A DNA stretch of 64,000 nt from JALZKA01 sp963786495 (GTDB lineage: Bacteria > Actinomycetota > Thermoleophilia > Solirubrobacterales > 70-9), in contig CAWAZL010000002.1 of NCBI GenBank assembly GCA_963786495.1, forward strand, positions 620,001-684,000. Direction: 5' to 3'. How positions within the stretch are numbered: the first letter of the stretch is position 1; each line of letters starts with the position of its first letter. Below, one piece after another: positions 1 to 7,392 of this stretch. The position numbers and the translations under genes were made by a program. The notes under the pieces are model-generated. The model was not told the origin of the DNA. It did no database searches and saw nothing but the letters and a program-made list of their open reading frames with translations.

Positions 1-11
1 TTGCCTGCCAT
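1..11 (-). CDS. Start of probable transketolase C-terminal subunit (partial)
   Basis: Reading leftwards, an ATG at 11-9 follows directly after the stop of the transketolase N-terminal subunit (14-12). It is preceded by a purine-rich GGAAGGGG stretch at a suitable distance for a ribosome binding site. Only three codons (M-A-G) are visible. Split transketolases are normally encoded N-subunit then C-subunit, so the C-terminal subunit is the expected product. That identity is inference from position only. Confidence 0.4.
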
Positions 12-935
12 CTAGCTCGCCCCTTCCATCGCCGCTGTTTGTTCTTCAAGCCGTGCCTCGAGCTCCTCGAGCGCCTCGACCGCCTGCTCCGGGGAGGGCG
101 GCTTGCCGTGGAAGCCAAAGCGGCCCTCCATGAAGGAGACGCCGCGGCCCTTCTTCGTCTGCGCGACGATCGCCGCCGGCTTGTCGAGGGTGCGGCTGCG
201 CTCAAGGGCTTCAACGACCTCGTCCATGTCATGGCCGTCGATCTGAATGGAGTCCCATCCGAAGGACTCGAACTTGGCGCGAACGTCACCGATGTCCATG
301 ACCTGCTCGGTCGTGCCGTCGGTCTGAAGGTGGTTGTAGTCGACGATCGCGGTGAGGTTCGTGAGGCCGAAATGGGCGGCCGCAGTTGCCGCCTCCCATG
401 TCTGGCCTTCCTGGCAGTCGCCGTCGGAGAGGACGCCGAACACGTGCGCCGTGTCCTCCAGGCCGTCGAGGCGGAGGGCGAGGCCAATCCCCACGCACAT
501 CGAAAGGCCCTGGCCGAGCGAGCCGGTCGAGACCTCGACTCCGGCGGTCTTGTTCATGTCGGGGTGGCCCTGGAGCGGAGCGCCGATCTTGCGAAGGCCC
601 TGGAGGTCCTCATGCGGGAAGTAGCCGTGGTGCGCCAGCGCCGCGTACTGGATCGGCGCGGCGTGGCCCTTGCAGAGGACAAAGCGGTCGCGCTCGTGCC
701 ACGCCGGGTTCTCCGGATCGTGGCGAAGCACGCGGTTATAGAGAGCCGAGACGATGTCCGCCGCCGAGAGCGACGAGTCCAGGTGGCCCGACTTCGCGAC
801 GGCCAGCATGCGCACGCAGGCGAGGCGATGCACCGTCGCCCAGCGCTCGAGCTCGGCGATCGAGGGTTCGACCTCGCCGCGGGCGAGCTCATTCGAAGGC
901 GAGAGAGGGTCCGGGACCGAGCGCAAATGGCTCAT
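12..935 (-). CDS. Transketolase, N-terminal (thiamine diphosphate-binding) subunit
   Basis: Encodes about 307 residues of the ThDP-binding half of transketolase, which moves two-carbon ketol units in the non-oxidative pentose phosphate pathway. Visible family motifs are AKSGHLDSSLSAADI, the GHAAPIQYAAL histidine region, STGSLGQGLSMCVGIGLA, and the ThDP/Mg motif SDGDCQEGQTWEAA followed by DYNHLQTDG. It stops after this domain; the pyrimidine-binding and C-terminal domains would be on the gene that begins at the left edge. The frame stays open upstream to 1091, but that extension is low-complexity with no family resemblance, so I place the start at the ATG of MSHLRSV (935). No strong ribosome binding site is visible there, so the start is uncertain. 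Confidence 0.9.
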   Translation of the reverse strand: MSHLRSVPDPLSPSNELARGEVEPSIAELERWATVHRLACVRMLAVAKSGHLDSSLSAADIVSALYNRVLRHDPENPAWHERDRFVLCKGHAAPIQYAALAHHGYFPHEDLQGLRKIGAPLQGHPDMNKTAGVEVSTGSLGQGLSMCVGIGLALRLDGLEDTAHVFGVLSDGDCQEGQTWEAATAAAHFGLTNLTAIVDYNHLQTDGTTEQVMDIGDVRAKFESFGWDSIQIDGHDMDEVVEALERSRTLDKPAAIVAQTKKGRGVSFMEGRFGFHGKPPSPEQAVEALEELEARLEEQTAAMEGAS

Positions 936-1100
936 GGAGGCGAGGTTACCGTCAGCTCCCCAATTCGGTGATGCCGCTGGACTCCCCATCGCGAACGCGA
1001 GACTAAGCGGCGCCCGGGACGGAAACGCGACTGCCGGATCGCCGCAAATTGCGGGAGCGTTTGCGGATGACTCGCCAACGGGGGTTGCCATATTGATCGC

Positions 1101-1793
1101 GTGGACCAGTTTCGCCTTCGCACCGCCACCCTCGTCATCGCCGCGCTCCTGATCGGACTCGGCGTTGGCCTCGCAACCGGGCTCTTCGAGGACGCCGATC
1201 CGGCGCCCGAGACGACACAGGCGACGACCGTTGCCGGCGAGCCTCTCGAGGAGGGGGACAAGGACGGCGAGGGCGGTGAGGGCAGCTCCGAGCCCGATCT
1301 GCCGCCGACCGAGGAGGACCCTGACGGCCTTGAGCCCGGGCCCAGCGGCCCGGCGCCCTCAACGGACGACGAGACCGCCGCCGCGGATGCAGCGCGCGAG
1401 TACGTCGAGGCGATCAACGATCGAGACGGGCGCAGCGTCTGTGGGGCGTTCGTGCCCGGAGGCCTTGGCACGCTTGAACTTCCAAAGGAGCAAGGGTCGT
1501 GCCCAGCGTCGCTCCAGGCCTCGCTTGGCTATCGCGGCAACAGCGGCCAACCGGTGTGGGACCGCTCCGAGATGACCCAGGACATCTCGGCCCAGATCGA
1601 CGGCGATTCCGCACGCGTGGTCGCCACGGTCTTCACCGAGTACGCCGACGTCCGCGAGCCGACGATCGAAGACGACATCATCTACCTGACCCGCTCCGGC
1701 AACCGGTGGCTGGTGGTCAAGCCGAGCGCAACGCTCTACCGCGCCGTCGGCATCGCCGACGTGCCGCTGGAAGCACTCCAACCGCCGAAGTAG
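1101..1793 (+). CDS. Membrane-anchored protein with acidic linker and NTF2-like C-terminal domain
   Basis: A 230-residue protein starting with GTG. Residues about 9-28 form one hydrophobic segment (TLVIAALLIGLGVGLATGLF), followed by an acidic, proline-rich linker to about residue 90. From AADAAREYVEAINDRD onward the pattern matches small NTF2-like/DUF4878-type domains common in actinobacterial surface proteins, with two cysteines (SVCGAF, GSCPAS) that could pair outside the cell. It is probably anchored at the membrane with the C-terminal domain outside. Ligand and function are unknown. It is divergent from the transketolase gene, so the short gap may hold two promoters. Confidence 0.7.
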   Translation: MDQFRLRTATLVIAALLIGLGVGLATGLFEDADPAPETTQATTVAGEPLEEGDKDGEGGEGSSEPDLPPTEEDPDGLEPGPSGPAPSTDDETAAADAAREYVEAINDRDGRSVCGAFVPGGLGTLELPKEQGSCPASLQASLGYRGNSGQPVWDRSEMTQDISAQIDGDSARVVATVFTEYADVREPTIEDDIIYLTRSGNRWLVVKPSATLYRAVGIADVPLEALQPPK

Positions 1794-2176
1794 GCGTCAG
1801 CGATCCACCCCTGGCCCCACGCGCCTGCCTGTCATCAAGCGAACAAGATCGCGTCGCATCGAGCGACGGGCTCAACCGCCGAAGTCGTGATCGGCGCCAT
1901 CAGGCCGCGGCGATCGCACCTTCGATCGCGTGGCCAAATCGAGGGGGAGGGTGCCGCCAGCCAGTGGCGCTCATTTCGACCTCGCGGGTTCGGTGCTTTG
2001 GACGAAAAGCGCCCAAACCGTCGAGAGTGAGATAGCGGGACACATAGGGCCGTCAAATCACTCTCGGCGAGATCCGCGTTACGTGCTTTCCATGCAAAGC
2101 GCCTAAGTTGCGCGTCGGACGTCGCCTAGGTGGGCTCGTTACTGATGAAGGCCGGATGGCCACCCCGACCTGGCGC
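1794..2176. other. Intergenic stretch with no supported gene
   Basis: About 380 bases between two converging genes. I see no reading frame with a credible start and coding pattern, no tRNA fold and no clear hairpin-plus-T-run terminator. A 12-base string (caaccgccgaag) from the end of the preceding gene recurs near 1873, which is probably chance. Confidence 0.5.
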
Positions 2177-3586
2177 CTAGCGCTGGACCGACGAGATGTC
2201 CACGCGGGGCGTGCCGCCCTCGAGGAGCGTGAAGTAGGCGCGCTTGGCGCTCAACGCCGTCGACCAGATCCGCTTGCTGCGGGTTGTCAGCGTCTTGCCG
2301 AGGTCCTTGTTCCCAAGCTTCTTCAGGCGAAGCTCCCAGCGGGCCCTGGTCCCGCGGACGTAAAGAAGCGACGAGCCGCGCACCGACGGGTTCGAGAGCT
2401 GCGATGTCTCTGAGGTGATCACGACGTCGCGGTTCATCTTCTTCAGGGACGCCTTGACGATCCGGCTCGACTTCCGGGTCAGGATCGCGTAGACGAGCGT
2501 GTTGCCGTCGAGGCCCGGCAGGCTCACCTGGCTTGGCTGGCTGGCGGCGGCGATCGGCTTGGGCTCGCCCGCCTCGCCTGAGTCGTTCAGCTTGCGTGCG
2601 ATCAGGCGGTCGCGTCCCTCGATGCGCGTGCGGTACGCGATCCAATTGTTCGAGACCGCGACAGCGTCGACGCCCGGCGCGTCGAACGAATCGACCTCGG
2701 CGAAACCGGGGCGTCCAAGGATGCGGACGTTCTGCCCTTCGATGACAGCGGCGTACTTGTCGGCGATCGACGGATCAGTGCCGATGAGCGGCTCCGGCCC
2801 GCTTCCGTCGTTGATGAACGCGGCGTCTGACTGCCCCTTGGCGAAGGCAAGCGTTGCGCCTGCGACTGACGGGTCGGAAGCGCTCGGAACGCCCTTTACG
2901 CCGGCCTGTGCGCTGGCGGCGAACGTCAGCGCCGCGGCCGCCACTACCAGCGCAACCGCATCGCCGAAGCGGATCACTCGGTAGAGCTCGGGCCGCTCCG
3001 CCATCAGGGTGATCGCCTTGCGGCCGAATGGGCGGTTTGCGAATGGCGCGAGCGTGACAATCGGGATTGCGCGCCCGACTCCGAAGCCCAGGCCGATCGC
3101 GAGGCCGGCCACGGGCTCGCCGAGCGCAAGCGAGATCCCGGCGAGCGCCCACACGCCGAACGTGAGGACGAAGGTCGTGAAGCCCAGGCCCAGCAAGACC
3201 CCGTAAAGGGCCGCGGCGACCGGCATCGGCATGATGCGGCGCCAGTGCTCGGGGAGTTGGCGGCGGATCTGTGGCGCGATACGCCTGCCCCGCGCTTCGG
3301 CGATTGCGGCCACGAGCGCAACGACGCCCGCGACGGTGTAGGAGAGCCAGCCGGCGTCGCCGGGTATCGCGGCGCCGATGAGAGAGATGCCGCCGAAGGT
3401 AAAGACGGCGCCAACGACGGCCCCTGGGAAGAAGGTCGCGCAGGCAGCGAGCGTCGTCGGCAGGCCGCCGGTGTGTCCCGTGGGGCCGATCGTCTCGATC
3501 ATCGAGAAGCCGCAGGGCGACCAGGTGCCCGTTGCGCCGATCAGGAGTCCGGCGACGACGAGGGTGATGACGACCCCAGGTTCCAT
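2177..3586 (-). CDS. MauF-like membrane protein fused to a beta-propeller-like domain
   Basis: About 469 residues. The first 230 hold several hydrophobic segments; the first leads into TGTWSPCGFSMIETIGPTGH, resembling the conserved Cys/Pro region of MauF/DsbD-type membrane proteins that move reducing power or support maturation of exported proteins. From about residue 235 the protein becomes soluble, with short recurring strands (GNTLVYAIL, SSLLYVRG, AKRAYFTLLE) typical of TolB/WD-type propellers, presumably outside the cell. The start is the ATG at 3586, whose first base is the last base of the upstream TGA (TGATG), indicating translational coupling; a GTG two codons upstream is possible. 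It is last of a three-gene mau-like cluster. The MauF assignment is by pattern, not by a search. Confidence 0.65.
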   Translation of the reverse strand: MEPGVVITLVVAGLLIGATGTWSPCGFSMIETIGPTGHTGGLPTTLAACATFFPGAVVGAVFTFGGISLIGAAIPGDAGWLSYTVAGVVALVAAIAEARGRRIAPQIRRQLPEHWRRIMPMPVAAALYGVLLGLGFTTFVLTFGVWALAGISLALGEPVAGLAIGLGFGVGRAIPIVTLAPFANRPFGRKAITLMAERPELYRVIRFGDAVALVVAAAALTFAASAQAGVKGVPSASDPSVAGATLAFAKGQSDAAFINDGSGPEPLIGTDPSIADKYAAVIEGQNVRILGRPGFAEVDSFDAPGVDAVAVSNNWIAYRTRIEGRDRLIARKLNDSGEAGEPKPIAAASQPSQVSLPGLDGNTLVYAILTRKSSRIVKASLKKMNRDVVITSETSQLSNPSVRGSSLLYVRGTRARWELRLKKLGNKDLGKTLTTRSKRIWSTALSAKRAYFTLLEGGTPRVDISSVQR

Positions 3587-4200
3587 CAGCACGGGACCTT
3601 CGTCTGGAAGTACATGACGCAGAAGACCTTGCGGCCGGAGAAGCAGTAGCCGGTCAGCGAGGCATCGCCATTGATCCTGGTGTTCGACTGCGAGCAGCAG
3701 TCGACGAGCTTTCGGACGGTGCCGCCGCAGCAGCGATACCAGGCTCCGTCGATCTGGGCGTTGATCCTGTACTGGCGCGCGGTCTCGTCGCAGACCTTGG
3801 TGCGGGGCGCCGGCGGCATCGGGCGGCCATCCGGGTCATTCAGGACGTTGCCGTCACCGTCGACCGGAATGCCCTTCTTGTTGATGAACCGGCCGAGGTT
3901 GTCGATGGCCTTGCCCGTCGTCGCGTCCAGGGGCCAGCCGTTCGCGTCGATCCGTGGTGTCCCCTTGGGGTGAATGCACGAGCCCGTTGTGAAGATGTGG
4001 CCACAGAAGTGGTACGCCTCCGCCTCGCCCGGCTCGATCGCGCGGCCGATCACGCTGCCCGCCGTGGCCGCCATCATCGCTCCGCCTACGCGGGCGATGA
4101 ACCCGCGCCGGGACGTGTTGCCGGCGATGCCGTCGAGCGCCTCGCCAACTCGATTGCGATCCGCGCCTTCAGGCAAGGGCCGCCGCCTCCGCAAGCCCAC
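3586..4200 (-). CDS. Tat-exported, cysteine-rich protein resembling methylamine dehydrogenase light chain (MauA)
   Basis: A 204-residue protein from a GTG start. Residues 30-53 form a twin-arginine signal (S-R-R-G-F-I followed by an Ala/Gly-rich hydrophobic stretch). The mature part has ten cysteines (66, 75, 137, 157, 158, 168, 169, 186, 194, 204), including CCGG and DCC pairs like those of the MADH light chain, which is also Tat-exported. Only two tryptophans (89 and 154) occur and neither clearly sits where the MADH cofactor tryptophans would fall, and the protein ends early. Residues 88-128 are a run of short G-x-x-hydrophobic-(D/N) units. It overlaps the end of the MauE/MauD gene by 32 bases. 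Likely disulfide-rich and extracellular; enzymatic activity is unproven. Confidence 0.6.
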   Translation of the reverse strand: MGLRRRRPLPEGADRNRVGEALDGIAGNTSRRGFIARVGGAMMAATAGSVIGRAIEPGEAEAYHFCGHIFTTGSCIHPKGTPRIDANGWPLDATTGKAIDNLGRFINKKGIPVDGDGNVLNDPDGRPMPPAPRTKVCDETARQYRINAQIDGAWYRCCGGTVRKLVDCCSQSNTRINGDASLTGYCFSGRKVFCVMYFQTKVPC

Positions 4201-5065
4201 CGCGACGCCGCTCGCCAGCGGCGAGGATCGACTCCAGCTGAGCGAGGTTGTTGAACGTTCCCTTGGCTAGCACTGTTCCCTGCGAATCCAGAGCGACAGC
4301 GTAAGGGCTTCCCGGGACGTCGAGTGACTGCCACGCATCCGAGTGCGCGACCTCGTCGAAGCGGCCGACGGCCACCGCCGGATGCGCGGCGATCGAGTCA
4401 ACCGCTGGGCGCATCGCCTCGCAAACGTGGCAGCCCGCCGAGGTGAACACGGCCAGGCCGAGCTCCTTGCGCTCGAGCCCGTCGATCGAAGTGGCGATGT
4501 CTGTGCGCGAGCCGATCTCCGGCCCCTCATGGGGGATCTCGAGCGCCGACGCCGGACCGACCCGCATGCGCAGGAGGCCGACCTCGCGGGCCAGCGCGAG
4601 CGTCATCGCGCCGAGTGCCGCCACGGCAGTGAGTGCTCCGATGAGGCCGAGCCCGAGCCACTGATCGGTCGACAGGCCATCGGACGGAAGCGCCGCGACC
4701 GCAATGAAGCCGGCGGCCAGCGCGAAGTTGCGGGAGACGCCTGCCCAGCCGATCCGGGAGCGCGCGCCGAAGCAGCCGCAGGGCTCACCCGCGCGACCAC
4801 GCGCGATGGCGCTGGCCATTACCAGGCCGAACATCACCATCAGTCCGGCACCCAGAATCGCCGCCTCGCTGGAGCCGGCGATGAGGCCCGCCGCCAGGCC
4901 AAGCTCGATCGCGACGAGCGACCAGAAGCCGATCGTCCTCGCGGTGGGGCTCTCGAAGCCGAAGCCCGCCAGCGCCTCACGCCCCGCAGAAGGGTTGGAC
5001 AACTTGGCGATTGCCGCCCCTGCCAGGACGCCTGCCAAGACCAGACGAAGCCCCATCTCGACCAT
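4169..5065 (-). CDS. MauE-like membrane domain fused to MauD-like thioredoxin domain
   Basis: A 298-residue protein. Residues 1-155 carry four hydrophobic segments with the EPCGCFG motif (95-100) between two of them, the pattern of MauE/DoxX-type membrane proteins of methylamine utilisation. Residues about 185-290 form a thioredoxin-like domain with a CHVC active site (C212, C215) and a likely cis-proline loop at VPGSPYAV. In classical mau clusters MauE and MauD are separate proteins needed for disulfide formation in the dehydrogenase light chain; here they are one polypeptide immediately upstream of the Cys-rich MauA-like gene. This supports a role in oxidative folding of that substrate. A second ATG at 5056 is an alternative start. 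Confidence 0.75.
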   Translation of the reverse strand: MVEMGLRLVLAGVLAGAAIAKLSNPSAGREALAGFGFESPTARTIGFWSLVAIELGLAAGLIAGSSEAAILGAGLMVMFGLVMASAIARGRAGEPCGCFGARSRIGWAGVSRNFALAAGFIAVAALPSDGLSTDQWLGLGLIGALTAVAALGAMTLALAREVGLLRMRVGPASALEIPHEGPEIGSRTDIATSIDGLERKELGLAVFTSAGCHVCEAMRPAVDSIAAHPAVAVGRFDEVAHSDAWQSLDVPGSPYAVALDSQGTVLAKGTFNNLAQLESILAAGERRRGGLAEAAALA

Positions 5066-5094
5066 GGGGAGAAGCTAGCGAACGACTGGCCGCG

Positions 5095-6129
5095 TCAGCC
5101 GATCGAGACCATCCGGTCGATCGGCAGCTTGGCCTTCTCGGCGACCGCGGGATCGACCTTCACCTCGTACTTCATGTCCCGCAGCGAGTCGCGGAGCTTT
5201 GGCAAGGTGATCATCTTCATGTACTTGCAGAAGGCCATCCGGTTTGCCTCGACGAGGTTGGCGCCCGGCGCCGCCTGCTGGAGGGGATAGAGCATCCCGT
5301 TCTCGGTCGCGACGATGAAGTCGCCGTCCGGGTTCGCCTCGACGTGGGCGAGCATCCCCGAGGTCGAGAGCATGTGGACGCCCTCGGAGTCGATATCGCC
5401 CGAGGCCACGTACTCCATGGCCTGCGTCGAGCAGCCGCACTCGGGGTGGATCAGGAACTCTGCGCCTGGATTCTCCTCCCGCGTGCGCTTGATGTCGTCG
5501 GGGCGGATGCCGGCGTGGACGTGGCACTCGCCGTCCCAGACGTGGAATCGCGCGTAGCGCTCGGGGTCCTCGGTGAGGCCGGTCTCGCGCGCGACGAAGG
5601 AGCCAAGCCACATGTCCGGGCCGAACAGGATCTCCTGCTCGGGCCCGTGCTCGGCCCAGATGTGCTCGACGACCTTGACTGCGTTCGAAGATGTGCAGCA
5701 GTAGTCGGTGAGAGCCTTGACCTCAGCGGAGGTGTTCACGTACATGACGACGAGCGCGCCGGGGTGCTCGGCCTTCCAGGCGGCGAGTTGATTTGCGTCG
5801 ATCGAGTCCGATAGCGAGCAGCCGGCGCCCAGGTCGGGGATCAGCACGGTCTTCTGCGGCGAGAGAATCGAGGCCGTCTCGGCCATGAAGTGGACGCCGC
5901 AGAAGGCGATCACCTCGGCGTCGGCGGCAGCCGCCTCGCGAGAGAGCTGAAGCGAATCGCCCGTGAAGTCGGCCACGTCTTGGAGCTCGGCGAGCTGGTA
6001 GTTATGGGCGAGGATCACCGCGTTCCGCTCAGCGGCGAGCGAGCGCACCTCCTCGGACAACGAGGTGATCTCCTCGGGCTCGAGGTGGAGTTCTGCGGTT
6101 GGGTCAACGGTCGGCAACTCAAGTGCCAT
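5095..6129 (-). CDS. nadA: Quinolinate synthase NadA
   Basis: A 344-residue enzyme condensing iminoaspartate and dihydroxyacetone phosphate to quinolinate in NAD biosynthesis; it carries a 4Fe-4S cluster. Family motifs are AVILAHNYQ, GDSLQLSREAA, FCGVHFMAETA, PDLGAGCSLSDS, VMYVNTSAEVKA and HPECGCS. The three likely cluster cysteines lie in YCCTSSNAV, GECHVH and MAFCKYM. The ATG at 6129 has a good GGAAAGGA ribosome binding site. nadC lies 1.3 kb away on the same strand, but no nadB is seen between them. Confidence 0.95.
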   Translation of the reverse strand: MALELPTVDPTAELHLEPEEITSLSEEVRSLAAERNAVILAHNYQLAELQDVADFTGDSLQLSREAAAADAEVIAFCGVHFMAETASILSPQKTVLIPDLGAGCSLSDSIDANQLAAWKAEHPGALVVMYVNTSAEVKALTDYCCTSSNAVKVVEHIWAEHGPEQEILFGPDMWLGSFVARETGLTEDPERYARFHVWDGECHVHAGIRPDDIKRTREENPGAEFLIHPECGCSTQAMEYVASGDIDSEGVHMLSTSGMLAHVEANPDGDFIVATENGMLYPLQQAAPGANLVEANRMAFCKYMKMITLPKLRDSLRDMKYEVKVDPAVAEKAKLPIDRMVSIG

Positions 6130-6198
6130 TTCGTGTCCTTTCCGACGATGTTCGCTTGCCCGTAGGCGAGAGCGAATGACTACCTAGAGTCTAGAGAT

Positions 6199-7059
6199 AT
6201 GCCTGAGCTTCCGGAGGTCGAGATCACGACACGCCGCATCGGCTCGGCCCTCGAAGGCGCGGAGGTCGAGTCGGCGCTGGCGCCGGGCATGGTGGCGCTC
6301 AAGACGTTCGATCCGCCGCTCAGCGCGCTGACCGGGATGAAGGTCATCGGCACGACCCGCTTCGGCAAGATGCCCGTCGTCCAGTTCGAAGGTGGCGATG
6401 AGGGGCGCCTCGACCTCCTGGTCCACCTGATGTCCGCGGGGCGGCTCCAGGTCTTCGACAAGCGCGCCTCGCTGCGCGACAAGTCATCGCGCGTCCTCAT
6501 CCGCCTCGCCGACGGCCGTGAGCTCCGTCTGAAGGAGTTCGGTACGAAACAGAGGGCGTGGTCGAAGCTGCTGCGAGAGGGCGAAGTCGAAAAGGACGAG
6601 ATGGTCGAGTCGCTCGGACCCGAGGCCTGGCCGGCGCCGCCGCTTGGAGAACTTGCGAAGGCGCTCGACCAGCCGCGACTCCTCCACCCGCTCCTCCGGG
6701 ACCAGCGCAGCATCGCCGGCATCGGCCGCCAGTGGGCCGACGAGATCCTCTGGGGGGCAAAACTCTCGCCCTTCAAGCGCGGCGCCGACCTGTCCGAAGA
6801 CGACGTCGCGGCGATCTACCACGCACTCCCCGTGCTGGGCTCGGCCATCGACCACTACGAGGAAGTGATCGGCGACGAGCTCCCCAACAAGATGCCGCTG
6901 CCCCTGAAGGTCCACAAAAAGGAGGGCGAGCCGTGCCCGCGCTGCGGAACGATCATCGAGGCGGTCTTCTATTCAGAGCACCAGGTGAACTACTGCCCCG
7001 AGGAGCAAACCGGCGGGAAGGTGATGAAGGACCGCCGGCTGTCGAAGCTCCTCAAGTAG
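6199..7059 (+). CDS. mutM: Formamidopyrimidine-DNA glycosylase (Fpg/MutM family)
   Basis: A 286-residue base-excision DNA repair enzyme. It starts with the catalytic N-terminus PELPEVE (Pro as nucleophile, Glu next) and has the conserved lysine in TRFGKMPVV and the helix-two-turn-helix GIGRQWADEILWGAKLSPF. The C-terminal zinc finger is altered: CPRC is present, but the second pair, normally YCxxC, reads YCPEEQ, so one zinc ligand is replaced by Glu, and the usual Arg of the finger hairpin is not evident. It may belong to an actinobacterial Fpg/Nei subgroup with different lesion preference. It is divergent from nadA with about 70 bases between. Confidence 0.9.
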   Translation: MPELPEVEITTRRIGSALEGAEVESALAPGMVALKTFDPPLSALTGMKVIGTTRFGKMPVVQFEGGDEGRLDLLVHLMSAGRLQVFDKRASLRDKSSRVLIRLADGRELRLKEFGTKQRAWSKLLREGEVEKDEMVESLGPEAWPAPPLGELAKALDQPRLLHPLLRDQRSIAGIGRQWADEILWGAKLSPFKRGADLSEDDVAAIYHALPVLGSAIDHYEEVIGDELPNKMPLPLKVHKKEGEPCPRCGTIIEAVFYSEHQVNYCPEEQTGGKVMKDRRLSKLLK

Positions 7060-7075
7060 GCCGCGGCAACCGGCT

Positions 7076-7264
7076 TCAGAAGCGGCTGAGACGGTTGTTC
7101 GCCCGCCTCCAGAGCTCGCCGTAGCTCTCGGTGCGCGGGCGCTCCATCTCGCGAACCATCGGCCGGCTACCTGACGGAACGGGGCCCGTGCCGGCGACGC
7201 GGGCGGAGAACCCGGACATCTTGTGGGCGCCGGAGCGCGGGTCGCGCTCGGGGTGCTCGTTCAT
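7076..7264 (-). CDS. Small hypothetical protein (62 aa)
   Basis: A short, basic, soluble reading frame with no domain that I recognise; it ends ELWRRANNRLSRF. Support comes from its leader: the ATG is preceded by GGAAAGGAAACGAAG, nearly identical to the nadA leader on the same strand (GGAAAGGACACGAA). It lies downstream of nadC, separated by about 130 bases rich in inverted repeats, and converges with mutM. It has no cysteines and no hydrophobic segment. Confidence 0.5.
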   Translation of the reverse strand: MNEHPERDPRSGAHKMSGFSARVAGTGPVPSGSRPMVREMERPRTESYGELWRRANNRLSRF

Positions 7265-7288
7265 CTTCGTTTCCTTTCCCGTGGACTG

Positions 7289-7370
7289 GAAATCTCTCTT
7301 GAGATCAGCATGCCACCGAAGGGGAGATCTCGAACTGGGGGCTGTCCCCCCTCTTGAGGGGCGGGCACCC
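7289..7370. repeat. Chain of overlapping inverted repeats downstream of nadC
   Basis: Visible stems are ATCTC/GAGAT (7292-7296 with 7301-7305), the palindrome GAGATCTC (7324-7331), GGGGG/CCCCC (7337-7341 with 7346-7350), and CCCCT/AGGGG (7347-7351 with 7356-7360). The last two share bases and cannot form together. This could be a terminator or attenuator between nadC and the small downstream gene, although no T-run follows. Confidence 0.4.
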
Positions 7371-7392
7371 CAACGCCAACTGGGGAGCAGCG

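Noticed and set aside
1781..1890. Repeat caaccgccgaag near 1781 and 1873
   Set aside because: Only about 12 bases in GC-rich DNA; expected by chance.
3245..3649. Plus-strand open frames across the mau-like cluster
   Set aside because: They are antisense shadows of the MauF-like gene with no protein character.
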